Source of the DNA: Curtobacterium sp. GC_Cur_3 | GTDB lineage: Bacteria; Actinomycetota; Actinomycetes; Actinomycetales; Microbacteriaceae | DNA length: 64,000 nt | NCBI RefSeq assembly: GCF_026544205.1 | Contig: NZ_JALNUI010000007.1 | Span: 62,001-126,000 of the forward strand | Reading direction: 5' to 3' | The notes under the pieces: generated by a model | What the model was told of the DNA's origin: nothing | Databases searched by the model: none | Seen by the model: the letters and a program-made list of their open reading frames with translations, nothing else | Made by a program: the position numbers and the translations under genes | Shown: one piece after another, positions 44,434 to 51,384 of the stretch | Position numbering within the stretch: position 1 is the stretch's first letter | Layout of the letters: each line of letters opens with the position of its first letter

Positions 44434-45371
44434 GCTTCCCTGCTCCCTCGGAAGGTCCAGACCATGTACGGGATGACGAGGATCATGCTGACGACGAACA
44501 GGACGGTGGCGATCGCGTTGCCGAGCCCGAACACGTGGTTCGAGAAGGACTGCTGGTAGGACCAGAGCGCGAGCACCTGCGTCGACTGCGCAGGTCCTCC
44601 GCCGGTGGTGCCGACGATGAGGTCGAAGACCTTCAGCGAGCTGATCATCGTCAGGACGACGACGATGATGGTCGTCGGCCGGAGTGCCGGCCAGGTCACG
44701 GCGCGGAAGATCTGGACGCGACCGGCGCCGTCCAGCTTCGCCGCCTCGACCAGTTCCTCCGGCACGTTCTGCAGGCCCGCCAGGTACAGCACCATGTTGA
44801 AGCCCGCGGTCTGCCAGACGAAGGCCACGAACACCGCGTAGAGCGCGATGTGGGAGTTGCCGAGCCAGTCCTGCGACAGCGCGTGCAGTCCGACCGCGTC
44901 GAGGACGCCGTTGACCAAGCCGGACTGGGGGTTGTAGAGCCACACCCACATGGTCGCGACGGCGATCGACGCCAGGACCGCGGGGATGTAGAACGCCGAT
45001 CGGAGCAGGTTGCGTCCGAACAGCTTCCGGTTCAGACCGAGCGCGATGCCCAGCCCCAGTGCCGTCGGGACGACCAGGGACAGGACGACCCAGACGACCG
45101 TGTTCCGGAACGCCGGCCAGAAGACCGGGTCCTGCGTGAAGATGCGGACGTAGTTGTCGAACCCGACGAACGTCTTCGGGGACGTCGCGAAGCCGTCCCA
45201 CGCGAAGAAGCTCATGACGACCGTCGAGGCCATCGGGTACACGAGGAAGACGACGAAGAGCGCGATCGCGGGGAGCAGGAAGGGCAGCGCAGCTCGCCAC
45301 CCTGAGGGACGGCGCCCCGCACGCCGACGGGTCTCCCGTTGGCGTGCGGGGGTGACACGGACCGATGTCAT
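44430..45371 (-). CDS. Sugar ABC transporter permease, MalF type
   Basis: This 313-residue CUT1 permease has a very basic N-terminus (about 25 residues), six membrane segments and an EAA loop ELVEAAKLDGAGRVQIFR. It starts one base after the binding-protein stop. Confidence 0.94.
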   Translation of the reverse strand: MTSVRVTPARQRETRRRAGRRPSGWRAALPFLLPAIALFVVFLVYPMASTVVMSFFAWDGFATSPKTFVGFDNYVRIFTQDPVFWPAFRNTVVWVVLSLVVPTALGLGIALGLNRKLFGRNLLRSAFYIPAVLASIAVATMWVWLYNPQSGLVNGVLDAVGLHALSQDWLGNSHIALYAVFVAFVWQTAGFNMVLYLAGLQNVPEELVEAAKLDGAGRVQIFRAVTWPALRPTTIIVVVLTMISSLKVFDLIVGTTGGGPAQSTQVLALWSYQQSFSNHVFGLGNAIATVLFVVSMILVIPYMVWTFRGSREA

Positions 45372-45372
45372 G

Positions 45373-46653
45373 TCAGTTCCCGGAGCGGTTCTCGATGAAG
45401 GTCTGCATCTCCGAGCCGGCGGCGGCGGGCTTGATGGACCCGGTCGCGACGCCGTTCATGATGCGCCAGTACTCCGTCGTCACGTCCAGCGGGAGGGTCT
45501 GGTCGTTGTTCTGGAACTGGCCCTTGGCCTCGCTGGCCAGCGCGTTGAACGGCTCGCTGAGGCCGACCCCGTTGTCCTTCACCGGGACGCCCTCGACGAC
45601 GGGGACCTGCGACCAGGCGCCGGCGTACTTCGTCTGTTCGGCCTTGCTCATCCAGAAGTCCAGGAACTTCGCGGCGGCATCGGGGTTCTTCGAGGTCTTC
45701 GAGATGTAGTTGGCCTGCTGGAGGCCGTAGATGCGGTCGGTCCCGGTCGGGAACGCGAACACTCCGAGGTCCGACGTCGGGGAGAACTTCGCCTCACCCA
45801 GGAAGCCGGCGAACCAGTCGCCCTCGAGCGCCATGGCAGCCTTCTTCTGGTAGAAGACCTGCTGGCCCTGGGCGTCACTCATGCTGACCCAGCCCGTGTT
45901 GAAGTACTTCGTCGCCCAGGTCTTCAGATCGGAGAAGGACTTCGTGACGCACTCCTCCTTGCCCCAGTCGGCTTTCAGCGCGGTCAGCTCGTCGTTGGTC
46001 TTCGCCCCGCAGTTCGTCTCGAGCAGGTTGTCGAGTAGCCGCATCACGTACCAGTTGACGTTCCCGCCGAACTCGATGGGGGTGATGCCCGCGTCGGTGA
46101 GTTTCTGCGCGGCGTCGACGAGTTCGTCGTACGTGGTGGGCGTCGACGTGATCCCCGCCTTCGCGAACAGTGCCTTGTTGTAGACGATCGCTTCGACGTT
46201 CGCGGTGTACGGCACCCCGTGGTGTCCGCCGTACTGTGTGACCGACTGCAGTGCGCTCTTCGTGAAGCGCTTGTCCCACCCGTACTTCTCGTAGTACTTC
46301 GTCAGGTCGAGGTCGACGCCCTGCTTGACGTAGGTGCCACCGAGGCCGAGGCCGGACCACTGGAAGTACACGTCCGGCATCGCCGGCGTGCCAGCCGCCT
46401 GCCGCAGTGCGGTCTTCAGCGAGTCGGTGCTCTTCTGTGTCACGTTGACCGTGATGTCCGGGTTGGCCTTCTCGAAGTCCGCGACCATCGACTTCAGTGC
46501 CTTCGCGGCCGGCCCCTGCTGCGTGGTGATCCAGTAGTTGACTGTGGTCTTGCCGCCACTGTCGGCGCTGCCTCCGGCCGAGCAGCCCGTGAGGCCGAGT
46601 GCGATCGCCGCACCGGCAGCCACCAGCGCGATCCCGAAACGTCGTTGTCTCAT
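45373..46653 (-). CDS. Sugar ABC transporter substrate-binding lipoprotein
   Basis: This 426-residue extracellular solute-binding protein has a lipoprotein signal ending LTGC (Cys24). Features: VNYWITTQQGPAAKALK near the start, ALEGDWFAGFLG in the second lobe, and a Cys pair (ETNCGAK and KEECVTK). The ATG at 46653 has a good site (AAGGAG) and gives a normal signal length; the frame extends 14 codons upstream without a signal-like sequence. It is the first gene of operon 4. Confidence 0.95.
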   Translation of the reverse strand: MRQRRFGIALVAAGAAIALGLTGCSAGGSADSGGKTTVNYWITTQQGPAAKALKSMVADFEKANPDITVNVTQKSTDSLKTALRQAAGTPAMPDVYFQWSGLGLGGTYVKQGVDLDLTKYYEKYGWDKRFTKSALQSVTQYGGHHGVPYTANVEAIVYNKALFAKAGITSTPTTYDELVDAAQKLTDAGITPIEFGGNVNWYVMRLLDNLLETNCGAKTNDELTALKADWGKEECVTKSFSDLKTWATKYFNTGWVSMSDAQGQQVFYQKKAAMALEGDWFAGFLGEAKFSPTSDLGVFAFPTGTDRIYGLQQANYISKTSKNPDAAAKFLDFWMSKAEQTKYAGAWSQVPVVEGVPVKDNGVGLSEPFNALASEAKGQFQNNDQTLPLDVTTEYWRIMNGVATGSIKPAAAGSEMQTFIENRSGN

Positions 46654-46695
46654 GTCATCTCCTTCGATGCGCGAGGAAGCCCTCGCTCGCCGCAC

Positions 46696-46730
46696 TGTGT
46701 TATGGGTAACACATGAGCGTTACGGATAAC
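46696..46730. promoter_or_regulatory. Pair of LacI operators for operon 4
   Basis: TGTGTTATGGGTAACACA (46696-46713) is an 18-bp palindrome with a 4-base centre, and GTTACGGATAAC (46719-46730) is a second one. Both match GTTA-N4-TAAC, with centres 20 bp apart. They lie between the divergent LacI and binding-protein genes. Confidence 0.65.
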
Positions 46731-46814
46731 ATAGGCACGAGGTGTCGCCCCCCGCAAGGGGCTGGCGGGAATTGGTCCACCGGTTGATGGGTGGCGATCG
46801 AGAGCGGGAGCCGC

Positions 46815-47900
46815 ATGGAACGCGGAGCGGGGTCGACCGAACCGGCACGGCGGCCGAGCATGGCGGACGTCGGACGCGCTGCGCAGGTCTCCGCGCAGAC
46901 CGTCTCGCGGTTCTACACCGGCGGCTACGTCTCAGCAGAGACGAAGGGGCGGATCGAGCGAGCGGTCCGCGAACTCGGCTACCGGCACAGTCGGTTGCCC
47001 CAGATCCTCCGGGCGCAGCACACGGACACGATCGGGTTCCTCGCGATGGGCCCGCTGAACTTCGGCAACACCGGGATCCTGACCGGCATCAGCAGAGCTG
47101 CGCGCGCGGAGGGGCAGTCCCTCCTCACCGCGCAGCTCGACCTCGACCCGGACGCGCCGAGCACCCGGGGCGAGGTGCGGCGCGCACTCGGGAACTTCAC
47201 CTCGATGCGCGTCGACGGCATCGTCGTCGGGACCCCGTACCTCGGTGTCGAGACGGTCCTGGAGGACATCGGCGCCTCGGTCCCGGTCGTGTCGCTGTCC
47301 GAACGCGCGACGGGCGGTGTCACGTCCGTCCACGCGGACTCCTACGGTGCCGCCCGCCTCGGGACACGCCACCTGCTCGACCTCGGGCACCGGAGGATCC
47401 TCCACCTCGCCGGTCCGGGCAACCGGAACGAGGCATCCGAGCGGGTCCGCGGCTACCGGGACGAACTCGCCGCGCACGACGTCGACGAGCTGCCGCTGCT
47501 CCACTGCGCCGAATGGGACGCGCAGTCGGGAGCCGCGGCAGCGGAAGCAGCCGATCCGGCCACGTTCACCGGTGTCCTCTCGGCGAACGACGAGATCGCG
47601 CTCGGCTTCGTCAGTGTGCTCCGGGAGCGTGGGTTCAGCGCCCCCGCCGACTTCTCCATCGTCGGGATCGACGACATGCCCGAGGCGACCTTCTTCAGCC
47701 CGCCCCTGACCACGTCCCGTCTCGACTTCGAAGCGCTCGGCGAGACCGCCTTCCGGCTCCTCCTGGACCAGATCCGAGGCACCTCAGCAGCGAGTCGGGT
47801 CCTGCCGAGCACGCTCACGGTGCGCTCGTCCACGCGCGCGCTCGACGGGCGCCCGTCAGACTCCGGGGTCGCTCCAGCGGCGGACCTCCCCGCCGGTTGA
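46815..47900 (+). CDS. LacI-family repressor of sugar operon 4
   Basis: This 361-residue LacI regulator has a helix-turn-helix at about residues 16-37 (SMADVGRAAQVSAQTVSRFY) and a full effector domain (GVLSANDEIALGFVSVLRER; FSIVGIDDMPEATFFSPPLT). The ATG at 46815 has GGGAG four bases upstream; a GTG at 46791 is in frame but has less support. It is divergent from operon 4 and should repress it. Confidence 0.93.
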   Translation: MERGAGSTEPARRPSMADVGRAAQVSAQTVSRFYTGGYVSAETKGRIERAVRELGYRHSRLPQILRAQHTDTIGFLAMGPLNFGNTGILTGISRAARAEGQSLLTAQLDLDPDAPSTRGEVRRALGNFTSMRVDGIVVGTPYLGVETVLEDIGASVPVVSLSERATGGVTSVHADSYGAARLGTRHLLDLGHRRILHLAGPGNRNEASERVRGYRDELAAHDVDELPLLHCAEWDAQSGAAAAEAADPATFTGVLSANDEIALGFVSVLRERGFSAPADFSIVGIDDMPEATFFSPPLTTSRLDFEALGETAFRLLLDQIRGTSAASRVLPSTLTVRSSTRALDGRPSDSGVAPAADLPAG

Positions 47901-47932
47901 GCGCGTCGCGCCGGGGGTGGGGCTCACGGCAT

Positions 47933-47964
47933 GGAGGCTCGGTGCCAGCTGGTGGGGAGCCTCC
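47933..47964. terminator. Imperfect, apparently recombinant F1 hairpin
   Basis: Outer arms GGAGGCTC/GAGCCTCC pair and the centre is CCAGCTGG. The inner arms do not match: the left reads CGGTGCCAG as in the 17794 copy, and the right reads CTGGTGGGGAGCC as in the 36917 copy. It follows the LacI gene of operon 4. Confidence 0.65.
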
Positions 47965-47995
47965 CGTCCGCCGTCGGTGCCGGCTGGCAAGCGGG

Positions 47996-48085
47996 ATCGC
48001 GCGTCGATGGTCGGAAGTTCCGACCCCCAACGCGCGATTCGACCTGCCACGCGCGGATCGACCCGCAACGCGCTGATCGACCGCC
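47996..48085. repeat. Long F2 palindrome and trailing 20-base repeats
   Basis: The arms at 47996-48016 and 48018-48038 (ATCGCGCGT...GGTCGGAA / TTCCGACC...ACGCGCGAT) pair with a few mismatches around a single-base loop. They are followed by degenerate repeats of ACGCGCGATTCGACCTGC. Related elements are at 30281-30492 and 51248-51375. Confidence 0.65.
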
Positions 48086-48107
48086 CTCCCGCGGCTACGG
48101 TGACCGT

Positions 48108-49514
48108 GTGCACCGAGCAGCGTCGACGACCGACTCCAGCGCGTCCGACGACCGCAGCCTGCTCGTGGTCGCGCCCGACGCCCGCCGCCGCCCGGCGCGG
48201 ACGACCCCGTGGGGCCGCGTCCTCGTGGGGGTCGTCCTCGTCGCCCTGCTCGGTGGCGCCGCGGTGGCCACGGTCGGGACCCTCGTGTCGCAGCGCACGG
48301 CGGAGCGCTTCGCGGTCGAGGACGCCACCGACGACACCGCCGCCGTCGCCCGTTCGGTCGTCGAACCCGCGCTCCTCGACGATCTCGCGGACCGCGACGC
48401 ACCAGCCGCCCGCCGAGCAGCCGCCGCGGACGAGCTCGCCCGTGCCGTCCGGGGTGTCACCGCGGCGAGCGCCGCCGTCCGCGTGAAGCTCTGGGCGCCG
48501 GACGGCACCGTGCTGTGGTCGGACGAACCCCGGCTGGTCGGGCAGCGGTTCGCCCTGTCGGAGGACGACCTCGAGGCGCTCGAGACCGACCGGTCCGACG
48601 CCGAGGTGTCGGACCTGACCGAGCCGGAGAACCGCTACGAACGCGGTCAGGGGCGGCTGCTCGAGGCGTACCAGGCGGTGCACACCCCGTCGGGCGCACC
48701 GCTGCTGCTCGAGGTCTACTACCCGTACGACGCCGTGTTGGCCAGTGCCGCGTCGCTCCGGTCGGCGTTCGCGACGCTCGCGTTCGGGACGGTCGCGGTC
48801 GCCGTGGCGCTGCTCCTGCCCGTCGTGCTGTGGCTGCTGCTCCGGCTGCGGGCGGGCCAACGGGAGCGGGAGCGTCTGCTCGTGCGGGCGCTCGACGCGG
48901 AGACCGCCGAGCGTCGTCGTCTGGCGGCGGACCTGCACGACGGGCCCGTCCAGGACATCGCCGGGCTCGCCCTGTCGCTCGGCGCCGCGGCCCGCACCAC
49001 GACCGGCTCCGGGGCGGCGGTGCTCGACGAGTCCGCGACGACGCTCCGGGCGGCGGTGTCGACGCTGCGGTCCTCGATGTCGGCGATCCAGCCGCCGGTG
49101 CCCGACCGGCAGGGACTCGTGGCGGCGCTCGACGACGCGACGGCTCGGGGTCGGGCGGCCGGTGTGCGGACGGCCGTGTCGGTGCCGTCGACGATCGACG
49201 CCTCCCCCGCCGCACTGCTCGCGACGGTGCGGTTCGTCCGCGAGTCGGTCGCGAACACGGTCCGGCACGCGGGGGCCTCGGCGGTCGAGGTCGTCGTCCG
49301 TCGGAGCGGCGAGGACCTCGTCGTGGTGGTCACCGACGACGGCGTCGGGTTCGACCCGGACGGCGTCCTGTCCACGCGGCGGAGCGGGCACCTCGGCACG
49401 ACGCTGCTGCGCCAGATCGCGGAGGACGCCGGTGGTGCCCTCCGCCTGCGCACCGCGCCGGGCTCCGGTACGCGTTGGGAGCTCTCGATCCCCGCAGGAG
49501 GACGCGGATGGTGA
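48108..49514 (+). CDS. Sensor histidine kinase, NarL/HPK7 type
   Basis: This 468-residue membrane kinase has a cytoplasmic N-terminus, a first membrane helix (about 37-60), an extracellular sensor (about 61-220, with two VRVKLWAPDG/GAPLLLEVYY strands suggesting a PAS/Cache-like fold) and a second helix (222-247). A HisKA_3 dimer domain follows with phosphoacceptor His277 (ADLHDGPVQDIAGLA) and an ATPase domain with Asn383 (ESVANTVRH) and DDGVGFD. It starts with GTG at 48108; TACGGT a few bases upstream may be a -10, making the message leaderless. It overlaps its response regulator by 7 bases. Confidence 0.92.
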   Translation: MHRAASTTDSSASDDRSLLVVAPDARRRPARTTPWGRVLVGVVLVALLGGAAVATVGTLVSQRTAERFAVEDATDDTAAVARSVVEPALLDDLADRDAPAARRAAAADELARAVRGVTAASAAVRVKLWAPDGTVLWSDEPRLVGQRFALSEDDLEALETDRSDAEVSDLTEPENRYERGQGRLLEAYQAVHTPSGAPLLLEVYYPYDAVLASAASLRSAFATLAFGTVAVAVALLLPVVLWLLLRLRAGQRERERLLVRALDAETAERRRLAADLHDGPVQDIAGLALSLGAAARTTTGSGAAVLDESATTLRAAVSTLRSSMSAIQPPVPDRQGLVAALDDATARGRAAGVRTAVSVPSTIDASPAALLATVRFVRESVANTVRHAGASAVEVVVRRSGEDLVVVVTDDGVGFDPDGVLSTRRSGHLGTTLLRQIAEDAGGALRLRTAPGSGTRWELSIPAGGRGW

Positions 49515-50137
49515 GGGTGCTGCTCGTCGACGACCACGCCCTGGTGCGGAACGGGCTGCGTGCCGTGCTCGACACGACCGACGACTGCGAGGTCGTCGGC
49601 GAAGCAGCCACCGGTGAGGAAGCCGTCGACCTCGCCGCCGTGCTGCTGCCGGACGTCGTCGTGATGGACCTGTCGATGCCCGGCGGGGGTGGGGTGGCGG
49701 CGACGCGGACCCTGCGTGCGCGGGTGCCCGCTGCCCGGGTGCTCGTGCTGACGACGTTCGCCGACGACGAGCGGGTCCGCGCCGCCCTGGTCGCCGGTGC
49801 CACCGGGTACCTGCTCAAGGACGCGGACCCGGACGACGTCGTGCGCGGGGTCCGGGCCACGGCACGGGACGAGGCACCGATCGACCCCCGCGTCGCCCAC
49901 GGCCTGCTGCCCGCCGACCCGGCACGTGCCACCGCGCCCGACCCGGCACCCGCGATGCCGCCGCGGGAGCGCGACGTGCTCGTCCGCCTGGCGCGTGGGC
50001 TGTCGAACCGGCAGATCGCGAGCGAGCTCGGCATCGCCGAACGCACCGTGAAGGTCCACGTCGGCAGTGTCTTCCGGCGCATCGGCGTCGCGGACCGCAC
50101 CAGTGCGGCGCTCTGGGCGCGGGACCACGGCTGGTGA
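49508..50137 (+). CDS. Response regulator, NarL/LuxR type
   Basis: This 209-residue regulator has a receiver domain with acidic pocket (LLVDDH, residues 6-10), phosphoacceptor Asp54 (VVMDLSMPG), the Thr in VLTTFADD and Lys in LLKDAD. A short linker leads to a LuxR helix-turn-helix (RERDVLVRLARGLSNRQIAS, then ELGIAERTVKVHV). The ATG at 49508 has AGGAGG upstream. It is phosphorylated by the preceding kinase. A possible target is the secreted-protein gene 96 bases downstream. Confidence 0.94.
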   Translation: MVRVLLVDDHALVRNGLRAVLDTTDDCEVVGEAATGEEAVDLAAVLLPDVVVMDLSMPGGGGVAATRTLRARVPAARVLVLTTFADDERVRAALVAGATGYLLKDADPDDVVRGVRATARDEAPIDPRVAHGLLPADPARATAPDPAPAMPPRERDVLVRLARGLSNRQIASELGIAERTVKVHVGSVFRRIGVADRTSAALWARDHGW

Positions 50138-50233
50138 CGGGGTACTAGTACCAAGGTCCGATGGTGGTGGCGTGGTGGACCGGCGACGATCGTGCCGAGG
50201 GGTCGAACCGCCCCGCAGACCAGGAGGCACACC

Positions 50234-51166
50234 ATGGACCACACCCTCGAACCCCGCCGCACCGCGCACGGTCGCACGGCTCGCGGTCGCACGGCCCGCA
50301 GTAGCACGGCCCGCGGTCGCACCGTCGGCGTGGCCGCCGCGATCGCCGCGGTCACCGTCGCCGCCGTCGCCCTCGTCGGGGTCGCCCCCGCGCAGGCGTC
50401 CGGCAAGACCTCGACCGGCGGGGACTACGCCGTCACCGTGAACGGCACCACCACGAACCCCACCGTCGGCAAGGACTTCAAGCTCCGGGACACCGCCGTC
50501 TCCGGCACGATCGCGGTGCGCGGCCGGCACAACGGCTTCGACATCCGGGTCGCCGACCTCGGCGTGTCCGACTACACGCTGACCGGAGCCGCCGACACGC
50601 AGCGGATGGTCACCACGCCGACCGTGGTCTTCGCGTCCAAGGTGCCGTCGTTGACCGCAGCCCAGCTCGCCGGCACACGCCTGTCGTCGCTCGAGGTCCG
50701 GGACGACACCCTCGTCGCGATCTTCAGCACCGGTGCGGGCAAGTTCAAGATCCAGGCGAAGGACGGCGCCCAGGGCGGTGTCTTCCAGATGGAGACCGAG
50801 TTCGCCGCTCCCGTGACGTTCACCCACACGCTCGGCGCCGGGCTGTTCTACTTCACGAACCCGTACACGGGGAAGATCAACTTCGGGAACGGCACCCCGG
50901 CGGTCACCTCGGGCAGCGGTGCGCACCAGATGCTCCTCGGCAAGGACAGCCCGCAGGTCGCCACGAAGACGTCGCAGACCGCCACCACGACGACGTGGAC
51001 CGTCCAGCCCGGTGGTCGCCTCGGCGGCGTGCTCGGCGAGGACGCGATCGAGCTGAGCGCCGGAGCGACCAACTGCACGAGCGACTGCCAGGCACAGAAC
51101 CAGATCCGCGGGTCGCTCCCGGTGCCGCCGGACCCGGTGGACCCGACGCCGCTCGCGACGCGCTGA
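50234..51166 (+). CDS. Secreted beta-rich protein with repeat-encoded N-terminus
   Basis: This 310-residue protein begins with an Arg-rich n-region of about 32 residues, encoded by four 15-bp repeats (50271-50330), then a hydrophobic signal core and a cleavage site near APAQAS. The mature part is Thr/Gly-rich with beta-strand character (STGGDYAVTVNGTTTNPTVG; FDIRVADLGVSDY). A Cys pair near the end (ATNCTSDCQ) could form a disulfide. It resembles cell-wall or heme-binding HtaA-like proteins only loosely. The ATG at 50234 has CAGGAGG upstream. Confidence 0.78.
   Translation: MDHTLEPRRTAHGRTARGRTARSSTARGRTVGVAAAIAAVTVAAVALVGVAPAQASGKTSTGGDYAVTVNGTTTNPTVGKDFKLRDTAVSGTIAVRGRHNGFDIRVADLGVSDYTLTGAADTQRMVTTPTVVFASKVPSLTAAQLAGTRLSSLEVRDDTLVAIFSTGAGKFKIQAKDGAQGGVFQMETEFAAPVTFTHTLGAGLFYFTNPYTGKINFGNGTPAVTSGSGAHQMLLGKDSPQVATKTSQTATTTTWTVQPGGRLGGVLGEDAIELSAGATNCTSDCQAQNQIRGSLPVPPDPVDPTPLATR
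50271..50330 (+). repeat. Four 15-bp in-frame tandem repeats
   Basis: Units of GTCGCACGGCCCGCG or close variants lie at 50271, 50286, 50301 and 50316. They encode GRTAR, GRTAR, SSTAR and GRTVG in the n-region of the signal peptide. Each unit is five codons, so copy-number change would keep the frame. Confidence 0.75.
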
Positions 51167-51177
51167 CGCGCACCTGT

Positions 51178-51221
51178 CGGACGGGAGGCTCCGTGCCAGC
51201 TGGCACCGAGCCTCCCGTCCG
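51178..51221. terminator. F1 hairpin after the secreted-protein gene
   Basis: The 22-nt arms start CGGACGGGAGGCTC and are centred on CAGCTG, with one C/C mismatch. It lies 12 bases after the stop at 51166. Confidence 0.72.
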
Positions 51222-51247
51222 TCGCGGTGCCAGCTGGGCGAGTGGAA

Positions 51248-51375
51248 TCGCGCGTAGGGGGTCGGAAGTTCCGACCCCCTACGCGCGAATTGACTGCGTA
51301 CGCGCGAAACGACCTGCAACGCGGGGAACGACCCGCGCGAAAGGACCTGCGGCGCGGGGAAAGACCCGCGGGGAC
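51248..51375. repeat. Perfect F2 palindrome and trailing repeats
   Basis: A perfect 20-bp stem (TCGCGCGTAGGGGGTCGGAA and complement, 51248-51288) has a single G as loop. It is followed by degenerate units of about 19 bases around ACGCGCGAAACGACCTGCA up to the end of the OpgC gene at 51385. Confidence 0.75.
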
Positions 51376-51384
51376 GTGCCCGCG

